Assembly: GCF_932276165.1 (NCBI RefSeq)
Contig: NC_063987.1
Location: 124,001-188,000 of the forward strand
DNA from: Plutella xylostella
Lineage: Eukaryota; Arthropoda; Insecta; Lepidoptera; Plutellidae
Direction: 5' to 3'
Length of the DNA: 64,000 nt
A program made the translations under genes and the position numbers. The notes under the pieces are model-generated. The model was not told the origin of the DNA. It saw only the letters and a list, made by a program, of their open reading frames with translations, and did no database searches. How positions within the stretch are numbered: the stretch's first letter is position 1; each line of letters opens with the position of its first letter. Of this stretch, positions 53,007 through 64,000 are shown one piece after another.

Positions 53007-54545
53007 GTTGCCGGATTTATTGATTTCTAACTAAAGTCGTATTCTGCCCTGCCCAACGCTCCAACTGCACTAGAACTGCACTATAAAGCAATAGCGCAAA
53101 TATACCTAGAGTAACATTTTATTTTTATAAAAGAAAGTCTGGAAAATCGTCGTGAACGGAAAGAAAAGCTCAAGCTTTTTCAGCTCAAAAAGCTACACCG
53201 ATTGACATTTCTCATTTTCCCATTGCTTATGGTTGTTAAATTACCTACTCTGTGGTTGTTAAAACTTTATTCGGATTCCAACATCTATATCAACAGAAGC
53301 CTTGTTACAATGGTTGTTGAATAAAGAAGCATTTTTATTTTTAACCGTTGGGGAATTTTCTGTCACACTGACGTTTAAATTGTCATATTGAAAACTAGTG
53401 ATGGGATACCAAATTAGTTCTGTTTAATCTAAATCTATTATTTTTTGTTTTATTTTATTATCGATTATGATGGACCTACTAATATTTCATTTATTTAACG
53501 ATTTTCTGATAGCTTATCAAAAATATAACAAATCATAGATGGTAGAACCTTTATACAAAAGCACTGTATTTTTTATTTTTGTTTATTAATCTTAACATTT
53601 TTTAAAAGGTAACTAATAATAATTATGAAACATTACAAAATATAAGGTAATTTATTATAATAACTTTATAACTATTGTAACTATATTCACTGTATGGTAA
53701 TCTTACGTTTTATAATCTCAATCAAATAAGCCACTTTTATTTACATTGGTAGGTATTCTTGTTATGTATTGTACAGAAGATAGGTATTACAATAGAAAAC
53801 ATCTTAAAAGTAATTCTATTTAACATTCTCATAAATGATATTGCTTATCTATGACTTTGCTAGGTGATTCGGTGATCTATAAAGTTATATAAATTTTAAA
53901 AAATTTACTCTTAAATTAATTACCCCTCTACACTTGCCTATTTACACTCGATCAATAATCATCCCACTTCATCTCTTTTTGCGATTCATGTGTAGGTACC
54001 TAATAAATTTTATTGCACTTTACAAAAATAAATAAGTAACTAGGTATCTCTGGATATTATCTCCTACATAGAAAACACCATTAATATTGTGTCATCAAAC
54101 GTTGTGATTCTGGAAAAGCGAATCGATTGGTCGTATTAGTTTCATTTCGGCCCCTGAGCTCTCACTGATGATCACAGTATCTTGCGCACAGCAGGATGTC
54201 TTCATTGAATCCGTTGAGGTTTTATGATTCTGATGAAAAAAATATTGAAATAATAAAAACATCAGAGTTCCAAACATTGTTAGTGGATGTTATTATTCAC
54301 GTTAACGTTCAGTTTTTATACCATCACCTATAGAGCAGACATTTCTTGCGAAAGTTAGTATAAATATTAATATGTATGTAAATGTGTTTACCTACAATAG
54401 ATAAAAGTTGGCTGGTAGAAAATGCTCTTAGCATTAAGTCCACCTTTTGTAAATATAGGTATTTTTTTAATATGAGTGCAATAAATCATTAAATAATAAT
54501 AATAAAAGTCCTATAAGTACTCGTATGTACCTATTCATATTTTCG
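53007..54545. other. Interval upstream of arfaptin, downstream of the GPCR gene
   Basis: AT-rich. It should include the arfaptin promoter near 53010-53250 and the 3' UTR of the GPCR at the right. A LINE tail lies at 54407-54503. No coding frame is convincing. Confidence 0.5.
54407..54503 (+). repeat. LINE 3' tail, copy B
   Basis: Reads 'ttggctggtagaaaatgctc', then 'tagcattaagtccacc', 'gtgcaataaa' and an AAT run. It matches 51070-51169 and lies near the 3' end of the GPCR gene. Confidence 0.65.
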
Positions 54546-57500
54546 TTAGATGAATTCTTCACTACCTCTTGTCAACTGAATATGTAGTGCTTTTAATTCA
54601 TGTTCGTAATGTTCACTTACACCACGCTTGAAGCAGTGCGTGACAAATCGGCATAAGTTGGAGAAGGTGGACCCGCTCCTCCGCATCAGGACGTAGACTA
54701 TGGGATCCAACACATAGTTCAGAAGCATCAGCAGGTCCGAGAAGATGGCGAGCTTTGTAAGCTTGTGCCAGTACTTCTCTCCCAGAGATAGATACAGTGC
54801 TGAGGTAATCTGAAAATATTGAAAAGACCCTTGTTATATTATATATACTACTGCTCAGACCAAATATATTTTGTTGATCTGAGTACTAGTTACTGTAACA
54901 TTAAAACATTTGATTATTATAATCTCGCATGTTGTATTCTCATTATAAAGTCCAATAGGTACAACGAATAAATTATTACCTATATTAATTTATGCTATAA
55001 GTCAAAATTGAAATTGGTGCAAATCAAATAAAATGACCAACCTTATCTATGTAAGGAGCCATTTAACCAGACATACTTATTTAACAGTGAAGCTCTTGTG
55101 CTACCTTACTCCTACTAAATTATTTACTAATGCATTTGGGAGGTCATATTCCAGCAGGCTAGCGATAGTGATACTTCTTGTTAATTTACAATCAAAAGTC
55201 CGTATTAATGAAGGCTGATAGTGTTTCTCTCTTAGCTAACAGTCATAAATCAAGAGTGAATATTTTTATTATTGATAATAAGTTATTGGAAAGTTGTGTT
55301 AGTAGCTAATAGCTATTATGTCGTAAACATTTCATTAAGGCCACACCGCGTGGTATCAATAAACTCCCACTCGAGCGATGCAATTGATTAACGATTAGGA
55401 GTACCACCATACTCCTGTCGGTGTTAAATAGCAATTGCTCTATGAAGTTCTCAAATAAATTATTGGCTCTTTTGGCCTATTATTAATTTAGCCATTGCTC
55501 TAGTTAACTGCAGACTGAAACAGTTTATTCCAAAAATATACAAAGTGTTGCAAAATTGGTATACTAAGCCGAAACTTACATGTGCAGCATGGTATATCTA
55601 AGCCCGAAACTGAAATCAGAATTTGGAAATTCGCGAAAAAAAAAACCATAGTTCTTCTTCTATCGTGTAAATGCACTAAGTTGCGTTTGAGAGTTTGAGT
55701 TTGAGAGTTTTTGAGTTTTCGCGAATTTTCAAATTCTGATTTCAGTTTCAGGCTTAGATATACCATGCTGCACATGTAGGTTTCGGCTTAGTATACCCTT
55801 TTTGCAACATCCTATAGACATAGGAGAAATAAATGGTTGCGAATGTACACACCTTTTAATAACTAAGTTATGATCAGATAACATATATTATAGCAAAATA
55901 CTGTGTTGCCTATTGTTAGATGTTATTGACTCGAAACAAAGAAATCATTATTTTCGCTGACCACTTCGAGGTTTGCATACAGATGGCCAATATGGACGAT
56001 TCCTCAATTAATATACACCCGTGTATGTCAGCTCCTGTATAAATAGCGATCACAATGCACACTTGGAGCTGCCATTGCCTGAATATTGATGTCATGATGG
56101 CAGACTCGATGCCAACCATTCAATTGTTATTTTATTGTTTCATAGGATTTTATTGATAGGCTTCTTAATTTGGGGACCCATTACTTAAATACATAGACCT
56201 ATAGTACCTACCTAAGCGGTTACCTAAAAATATTCGTAATAACTAAGCGACTATCAGGAATTGCCATATTTAAATTACATTTATTTAGGTATAATTCACA
56301 GGTTGCTAATGTATTATATATTATTATTATACTCAAGGTACACAATACATAGTTATTTAGTAAATTTTGGTATTATTTTCTTTAAAAAAATACCTATGTA
56401 CGTTCGTACATTATAACTCAACGTGTATACTAATACTTACCTACATGTGATTCTGTAAATTTTAAAGACAAGTTCACCGCAGGGATCATGAATTTAATTA
56501 GGCAAGTAATCAAATACGCTTACATTTAAATGAAACGGAAATGGCAAGGTCGCACCAACCGCAAGAATCTTATTTTGCATTTTCGCACAGTCAATTAGTA
56601 TGGTATACATCGAACTTGCTATTGATTCGACTACTGATTCGTATTTATAGTGCACGTGCTATGGTTCTGAATGGACGTTGAGATTGTTTTAAATACTGAT
56701 GATAAGTTAATGTTGACCAGAAAGTTAAGAGTCAGAAAATTCACCAGCTTCGGTTTTGCATGGTGTTTTGGCTAACTTAATAAATACTTTCTTGGTAGTA
56801 ACTTAAGTTATGGTGATTTACGTAACAGGAAAATCGCCAAATACTAGGTACCTACTGAAATTATATTCATGAGAAATTATAAACACGCTCAAGATAGAGC
56901 GTGTCGTAGTATTTATTTTATTCCTCGGCGTGATATTCACGAAATAGGAAACATGTCCCCTGAGAATACCCAAGAAAAGTCTGATAACGCGATGCCATTG
57001 ACCTTTGGTATAGATTTCCACGACTGCCTGTCAAGCGGGTAACATTTGTAAACAAGCTGTAAAAACAAACGTTGGACAAGACAATTATCGTTGATTAAGT
57101 TAACTGACCCTTTTTGGTAAGGGACAATAAAATAAAGTAAAGAGTTTAACAAAAAGGAAGAGGGTGGGCTGCTTTGCTATTAAAAATAACTAACTAAGAT
57201 ACACCTAAATAGTATATTTTATATAATAAACCAATGTTGTTCAATGGTTCAATGTGAAAGTACGGTTACATTGCTGAATACTCTTACCATTTGAGGCAGC
57301 CAGCAAATCATGAACAGCACCGACAGAGTAGCCATCAGCCGACTGAAGGCGACCTCCTCGGCGGTGGCGGAGTTGTGCTGCGGCGTGTCCGTGCTGCGGT
57401 GGAGGCTGCGCTGGCGGCAGCTGCTCTTGGACACGCGCCGTACGACGGGCCCGCCGGACCGCGGCGTGCTGATCGCGTACAACGCACGGATCACTGCCAG

Positions 57501-60500
57501 GTTGCAGTACACTAGTATTGCGCAGAGAAGTGTGCCTGGAATAAATAAAAAAAACAAGAATTTAAAGCTTTTTCTTTTAAATGTATACCTACGGAACAAA
57601 TAGGCTACGACCAGGACGGGACAATAACAAAACTTGTTTAGAATGACGACTTCTCTCACTATATTTCAGATGTGCACCCTTTTTACCCTCACAAGTTTAA
57701 TTTTTATTTTCACGTAACAACGTTAGTCAACAACCAAATGTATCGACCTATTAATTAAAATAAATCTTACTCAAGTACTTACCAAAAGTTACATAAACTA
57801 CGGCATAAGCGAAGTCCACGGGGTCTACTGCATTTCTGTACCGAATACAGGTGCCATCTTGATCTTTGCCATTTCCAGCTTTGTAATATGCCCCAAGACC
57901 AAATATGGGTGCACATGTCAGCAATGCAGCCCAGAACCAAGATACTATTAGCGCCATCCGAATCACGTAATATGTAACTTGCTGAAAATAATAATGAGGT
58001 TAGCATTATTAGGGTTCAGAGTTTGTCACGCCATCTGTAGTTAAGTTCCGTAAGAATAGTGTTAATAATTACGATTATGATTTAGAAATTTATGCTAATC
58101 ACATCCCTAATTTAATTCAAGTGTTTGGCGTTGGCGGGTGGCGCCATGGTGGCGCTCGTGCGTGGCGCGAAAGTCGCGGAAATGGAAAACTGGATAAGTT
58201 GTTTACTTTTAGGTGTGTTGTATAGATATTTTAATAGGTAATGCTTTATTGGTCTAATTAGTACCTAGTAGTAATATTAATAACATTTACTTGTGTAAGT
58301 ACCTAAGTAGATACATCGTTATAATGTAAGTACTTATTTACTAAGTACCTACCTGGCATCTCGGTATAACATAGATATTAATATTATCTAAGCGCTATAA
58401 CGTATTGGCACCATACGGTGCGTAACTTTTTTCCATTTACAGGCGCATTTTTCCCGTTGCGAAACACGTTTCTAAATCAAATATCTCGGTCTCATTGATA
58501 ATCGCTACGTGTGATTTGATTTGTCACTGAATTATATTGCCCCACTGCTTTAATGCCTTTGATGCTTTGTGATGTCATGATGTGTGAATGGTACTCAGGT
58601 ATATACATATTATATATGTTTAAATCATTCTTCCAAGGTTAATAGATAAAGGTTAGGAACCTATCTAAACCCGGAATATTGCAAAAGCTAATTTAAGACA
58701 GGAAGCCACGTGGTGGTAAACAATCATCGCATTTTAGATGTTGCATTACAATGTGCCGCAGCCATGCCGGGTGCCAACTGAATGATTCATTGCATTCGTT
58801 ACTTTAGTTTACTTCATTTGACGGTTCATGAACTGTATTATATCTGTACTTACCTACCTAAATAGGTAATTTGAATTAGAATAAGTAATAAAGGGTTCTG
58901 ATAAGTTCTTCCAAATTCCAAACTCAGTATAACTAACGTCTCTGACAAAAGGATAAGGAAAGATATTTTCGTATAAAGAGTCCGTTGTTCCATCGTGGGT
59001 AAGTAATTGTGTTGTTTCATATTCAACTACTCGCAAGTGTCCAGTTATAGGTCATGCAATTTGTTTATTAACTAAATTGAGATCTCGGGCTGGAAGTAAA
59101 GGCTTTTTGAAGTGGGTGACCTAAAAGTTAGTGTATACCTAATTGGAAAGAAAGGTATAAGTATTATATGTATCCGTATACATATAATATGTACCTACTA
59201 TTAAAAAACTCCAGAGTTGGTAAGCACCTAAGTATAGTAGTTAGCCATATCCTACTGTTAACTGTTATTCACGTAACTTGACCATAAATGGCGATTACTA
59301 GATGAATTCTTTGTTCTATCAGTTATTTTATTACTTACCTACTTAGCAAACGAATATCCAAGTGACCTACCTAATCATATCCTAATATGAGTCTGGGCGA
59401 CAGGAGCGATTGGCACTGTCTTGTCTTACCCTTGTCACTGGCTTGAGGAAGAGATGTAGGAAATTCTCCATGAGTATTAGAACTAGTTAGATAATGGATG
59501 CCGAAGAGTAATTTCTGGATTGGCAAAACACCAACATCTATCAATGAGATGACTGTTTGAATCAAATCATTGTTAACGGAATAACGAAAACATTGATACA
59601 AATTGATGCAGAGTGATGACTGAAGCTGATTTGCACTAATTACGAATGCAAGAATTAATGTAAATTTTGTAAACTTTATCAAACTCGTAAATAGGTAGGT
59701 AAGTACCTAAGCAGTTAAGGAGGTACTTACCTACATACATTCACCCTCCATTAACATATAAATGACTTTAATTTGCTCTCAGAATCTCCATTATAAACTG
59801 AAAACTTATAAGTAGGAGCTTGATGCTTTATGAATTTCACGATCTACTTATATTTCTTTACCAACTTTTAATGATTTGGTTCTAATTTATGCTTACCTAA
59901 CTAGTAATTTAATACTTATCTAAATACAGTCTCCCAGATAAGCCTTAGATAGTGCTTTTGCAAAAGCTCACCCTTTCCTCCAGTATACTTATTATTATTA
60001 TTTTTTAAATTGCATAAGTACATTCTCGCCGTCTATTTTATAAAACTTCATGAAAAAAATCTTCCAATGTAGGTACCTACTTAGTTAATTTATACTTTAC
60101 AGTACCTACTTACCTATTCTACGGTCGAGACTAAGGGTAGGATCAACAATAATCCCCTTATTAGGTTAGGTCCGGAACCCAACCTTTTTGTCAATTCCTA
60201 AAATGTCTGGGTCTGATCTGATGATAATTTATGTAAGTATGTAGGAATGTAGGTAGGTTAGCAAAAAAAGAATGGAACAATTACATAACATACAGTAACG
60301 CTGACAATGGAACAATTACATAACTACAGCAACTATCAAATTAGGAAGTGTGAAATAAAAACTATACAACTTAACTAGGTACTTTTATAGTTGGTTGGTT
60401 AGTAGTTTTCCATTTCACATTAGTAGAAGCGGGGTCCATATAGCCATAGGGATATTGCTCAGCAACATAGTGGGAAGGTAAAGTACACAATATCTGGGGA

Positions 60501-62776
60501 CGTTTGTGTACTCACAAAGCAAATGATTGATTTTCCTACGAGCACACCTAAGGAAAATTGGACGAACGGTACTTCTTACCCATCAACCTTCATACTTCCC
60601 TATATCGTGGTACTTACAAGAGGTGTCGGTGTCATACTTCAATTTATATGGAGGGAGAGCTATTTTGATCTTGAGTGAAATGGTTAATTAGGATGACTAG
60701 GTGGATATGTGTACCTGGCTCTGCGTGATCTCTAATGGACATGCTTTATTTCGACAGTATCTTATATATTCGTGGTCACTTCATTTTGACCAATGCCTAT
60801 TTATGTATAATTCATAACACGTGCTCTTCTCTTACAGTGCAGAAAAACATCGTGAGGAAGCCTTCGCATCCTGAATTCAAACGCCAATACGGCTCGCGGC
60901 CTACCATGTCAGTGCAAATGTAGAATTGAAAATAGGCGAGTGACAGAACCCCTCTCTGACTTCCCCTTCAGGGGTTTACAGTCGTGAGCATATAAGTAGT
61001 ACCTATGTATGTGTAGTAAGACCACTGGGGGTCACTCTCTAAATAGACGAACGATCGAACGAGAATTGTCATTCAATCGGCACGCTTAATCCAACGAGAT
61101 AGTGTCGTGGTTAGAGCTGCAGATTTGCTTTCCCGAAGTTTCGGAATGCTGCGCTAACCTATGGGTCTATCTCGTTGTATTAAGCGACACGTTCGTTCGC
61201 CGATTCAGAGTGACGCCCCTGATTCGCGACTGACCTTCTGGTACAAGAAGGGCCTGGTGAGCGCGAGGTACCGCTCCAGCGCCATGGTGACGGCGATGCA
61301 GACGCTGCCGATGCCGAACACTCGCAGCGCCACGCGAGCCGCGCAGTAGCCGCGGTGGCCCTTCAGCCCCGGCACGTGCTCCGACACCAGGAGGGCTAGC
61401 ATCATGCCCATCTGTGAGAGAAGGTATTGTACATGTACAGTCCAACTATAAAGTAATGAAAATAAAGAGTGCGATTTTGATACTTTTTATCATTGTCAAT
61501 TATTTACTTACATTTTCATACTTTTTTAAAATAACTACCTACCTAATAAAAATAACTTTTTATCGGATTTGTGCTCAAACAAATATAATGGTTCGATTAA
61601 ATACTTACTGTCTTTATCAATTAGTTAGGATCCACTTCCGTTTTCAGGACTTTATAGTACTGTATTGTTATCAGCTGCCGCTACACGGGTAGGTAGCCCA
61701 CGGGTGTACCTACGTTATCGACGTAGATAAACGTCGCTACCATCGCGTTTTATAAATACCGCTCTGTGATTGATGAAACGCGCATTAAACGAGTTTGTCG
61801 ACGTCGATAATGATCTAGCGTGTAGCGGCCGCAGCAGTTTGGAACTAACTTTATATCTAATTTAACTAAAAGATGGATAATGTAACTACATAATTTATAT
61901 CGAACTCAGTCATTGCATTAATTATCTATCCTCGACCTTCCTCATCCAACTACCTAGCTACTACCGGTTTTCCTTTAGGAAGTTCGTGGAAATGGATATC
62001 TAGGTGTACCTATATTTACCCCATACCTTTACCACCCCATACCTTTAATTAAATTAACGAATGGTTATCCAACTCCATAATAATTATTTCCATAGATAGG
62101 TATTTCTAAGTAATCATTAAAAAGTTCGAAGTCTTACTGTAAGTAATTATTGGCACTGACGACTAGGAAAAAAATATTCCGGAACACGAAGAACTTAATT
62201 TAAGTTCGGACTCACTTCGTTTATTAGTCGGGCATTTGGTCAAACTTTTTGTTACGAACTTCCTCGGTTTATCACAATGTGGTGACACTATTTCTAACAG
62301 AAACGTAATAGTGTAATGTAATAGGGTAGTAACTATGTACTTTACTGTCATTGCTATGAAAGATTTTTGCATCTATTGCAAAAACAAACGAAGACCAAAA
62401 TAAAATCAATAGGGACTACTGCCGCGCAGTTCCCATCCCATGCAGAGCCATCATCATCTTCCGAAGAACTTACCAAAGCGATGAGGTCATTGGTGGCGAG
62501 TGACGTCATGAGCAGCAGGTGCTTGCGGTTGCGCACGCGCCGCTCGCCGCGCCGCAGGATGGCGATGGCGACGAGGTTGCCCAGGATGCCGATGCCGTAC
62601 ACGATCTTGAACACCAGCGTGTAGTGCCGGAGCCCGCCCGCGGGCCGCGCCAGCGTCGAGTTGGTAAGGTTGAGCCACCCTGCCGTCCCAGCCGTCGTCA
62701 TGTTCACACTATCCACCTCCGCCGAGTATTCGTATTCGGCAGAGTCGTTAAACGGGGATATGGTCATCATATCCAT
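54546..62776 (-). CDS. Class A GPCR, prostanoid (PGE2) receptor-like, five coding exons
   Basis: Minus exons 62474-62776, 61235-61411, 57783-57981, 57288-57535 and 54546-54809 join in phase to 396 residues. The N-terminus has N-glycosylation sites (NMT, NLT, NST). TM1 contains GILGNLVAIAIL and TM2 SLATNDLIAL. TM3 ends MALERYLALTRPFLYQ (ERY 147-149). Extracellular Cys124 and Cys205 can pair. TM6 has ICWLPQM, and TM7 LNYVLDPIVYVL carries DPxxY (344-348). MALERYLxxxxPFxYQ and LDPxVYxL are prostanoid-receptor traits, so a PGE2-type receptor, as described in moths, is the best call. However, the TM7 arginine that binds the prostaglandin carboxylate in vertebrates is Leu here. It would signal at the cell surface through G proteins, probably in immunity or reproduction. 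Confidence 0.8.
55546..55810. repeat. Foldback element in GPCR intron 4
   Basis: The left arm starts 'gtgttgcaaaattggtatac' and the right arm ends with the near-complement 'gtatacccttttttgcaaca'. Arms of about 95 bp are imperfect inverted copies, including 'catgtgcagcatggtatatc'. The loop is about 75 bp with GAGTTT repeats. Likely a MITE. Confidence 0.75.
60836..60935 (+). repeat. SINE fragment related to 52150-52490
   Basis: Contains 'cagaaaaacatcgtgaggaa' followed by 'gccttcgcatcctgaattc', the same central segment as the SINE at 52150-52490. Confidence 0.55.
61083..61186. mobile_element. Short MITE next to GPCR exon 2
   Basis: 'cgcttaatccaacgagatag' at 61083-61102 and 'ctatctcgttgtattaagcg' at 61167-61186 are inverted with one mismatch. 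Inner 'ggttaga' and 'ctaacc' also pair. It ends about 50 bp from GPCR exon 2. Related to 9465-9640. Confidence 0.65.
61674..61837. repeat. Small inverted-repeat element in GPCR intron 1
   Basis: It begins 'gctgccgctacacg' and ends 'cgtgtagcggccgcagc', near-complementary ends, with internal 'cgacgtagataaacgtcg' palindromes. MITE-like; boundaries approximate. Confidence 0.55.
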
Positions 62777-64000
62777 TTTAGCACCGGTCTGTTATTATAT
62801 TAGAACACTGTTTGAAAGTTAATTGCAGTCACGCTTCAGTGGATTTTCGTGGGCGCCACAAGTAGATGCGGGTTGGCTCCCTTGACATTTTCTTTAAATT
62901 ATATCTAAAAATAGAAGATGAGTTTCTTTCTATTGCGCATAACAAGGATTAATAACAGGGGACGAGACATTTTTTTTAATGACACCGTATTAACCCTAAT
63001 GTTTCACGTTTACCGAGCGTGGAGGGGATGGCCTGCTGTCTTGGGGGAGGCTCAAGTAGTTCCTGTGGAATATTACGGCCTATTCGTTTAATTATTGCAC
63101 TTCATATAAGTAATATGATAAGTGTATACTGAATACCTATACATAATTGTACGTTTATTATAGTTTCAGTTATTAAATAAATAAGTAAGGAAATAAAGTT
63201 TGTTCATTCGTGCTTATTATATCACTGCTATTGTTTTCACAAGGTGGAACGTAAATTCTGTAAGTACATACATACTTAACATTCTGATCTACTCTAGTTC
63301 TACGACTTTGGAAAATTCGCAGTACCTTATAGAAATTCTGTTCAATTTCCGACTGAAATAATATTTTGTCTACTTAACAGTGGCAAACCCGAAATGTTGT
63401 TTATCTTTCATTAAGTGCCGCTTTACCATAAAAAGTAATTCGAAAAAGTTTCCCATTTTAGGGGTGAAATTACTAGTCGTAGGCTCCACGACAAAAGACA
63501 CGAAAACAACTCGTCATTCCGTGTCGTATCGTATCTTATTATAGTAGAGTTAGGTACAATGTCATGGTATAAAAAGATGCAAATTGCCTGTAGGCCTTCC
63601 TTCCTGCTTCATAAAGTAGGTATCATAAAAATTTAGGGTTCTTATTCATACTCACACTCACTTCCACCCGTGGCTTGCCGACACATGATTAATGAGCCGA
63701 GATAAGCTCTCATATCGATGAGATAAAAATAGATCGGGAGACAATAAATATTTACTCAGTGGCTTTAAGTATGTATAATAAGTAATTAAGTGGGTAAATG
63801 TAATTACTTACATATTTTTATAGGTATCCTGTCTGTGTCAGTTACAAGATCAAAGCTCAATCATACAAATATTATAAATTTGAAAGTTTGTATGTAACTA
63901 TGGTTGATGTAGAAACTCTTACACGGGAAAACGGCTGGACCATTGTATATGAAATAAGTGGTATATTTTACGCTGACACTCTGCATAGTTTTTAACTCTG
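62777..64000. other. Upstream region of the GPCR gene
   Basis: AT-rich with no coding frame. The promoter and non-coding 5' exon(s) of the minus-strand GPCR are expected here, but no specific element can be named. Confidence 0.5.

Larger units (their letters stand above)
57982..61234. other. GPCR intron 2: no gene seen
   Basis: AT-rich with many 'taggtacctac' runs. It holds the SINE fragment at 60836-60935 and the element at 61083-61186. No recognisable coding frame. Confidence 0.5.

Overview
The window is nuclear DNA from an insect, almost certainly a moth or butterfly. Genes are split by GT-AG introns. Introns and intergenic DNA are AT-rich and full of transposable elements, while coding exons are GC-rich. 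Several repeats are of types common in lepidopteran genomes: the 'ccggccaagtgcgagtcgg' repeat, RTE-like tails with 'gaggaggttctcaattcg', tRNA-derived SINEs, and Mag-like Ty3 and BEL/Pao elements. No CRISPR, rRNA or functional tRNA gene was seen. All exon models were built by hand from reading-frame phase, splice sites and remembered family motifs; no database search was run.

Layout, left to right. (1) 1-2360: the 3' part of a Ty3-type LTR retrotransposon (integrase plus a putative 3' LTR). (2) 2827-5164, minus: the first four coding exons of Arp10 (dynactin actin-related protein); the rest lies beyond the left edge or is lost. (3) 5763-6635, plus: an intronless gene for the Hsc70 co-chaperone Sgt, divergent from Arp10 across about 0.6 kb. 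(4) 6738-7325: a hAT-like element packed with CAAGAC hexamers. (5) 9710-31246, minus: the dynamin-like ATPase EHD/Past1, 532 aa in three coding exons. Its 18.8-kb first intron holds a LINE broken by a Harbinger-type element and a lepidopteran repeat, a second LINE that lacks its 3' end, and a foldback element. The second intron holds an unexplained membrane-protein-like reading frame. (6) 31783-32358, plus: DPH3, 83 aa in three exons, divergent from Past1. (7) 34188-53006, minus: arfaptin, 339 aa in seven coding exons. Its fifth intron contains a BEL/Pao retrotransposon split by an intact, apparently very young Ty3/Mag-like element. Other introns hold SINEs, LINE ends, a minisatellite and a 2.3-kb hAT-like element with a perfect 121-bp hairpin. 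(8) 54546-62776, minus: a 396-aa class A GPCR of the prostanoid-receptor type in five coding exons.

The host genes do not form one pathway, but several share a membrane-traffic and cytoskeleton theme: Arp10 (dynein-dynactin), EHD/Past1 (endocytic recycling) and arfaptin (Golgi BAR protein). Sgt serves tail-anchored protein targeting, and DPH3 serves diphthamide and tRNA wobble-uridine modification. The most unusual content is the reading frame inside Past1 intron 2, the two hAT-like elements with subterminal hexamer arrays, the perfect hairpin, a 98-bp promoter duplication inside DPH3, and a layered record of nested insertions whose target-site duplications and reading frames can be read exactly.
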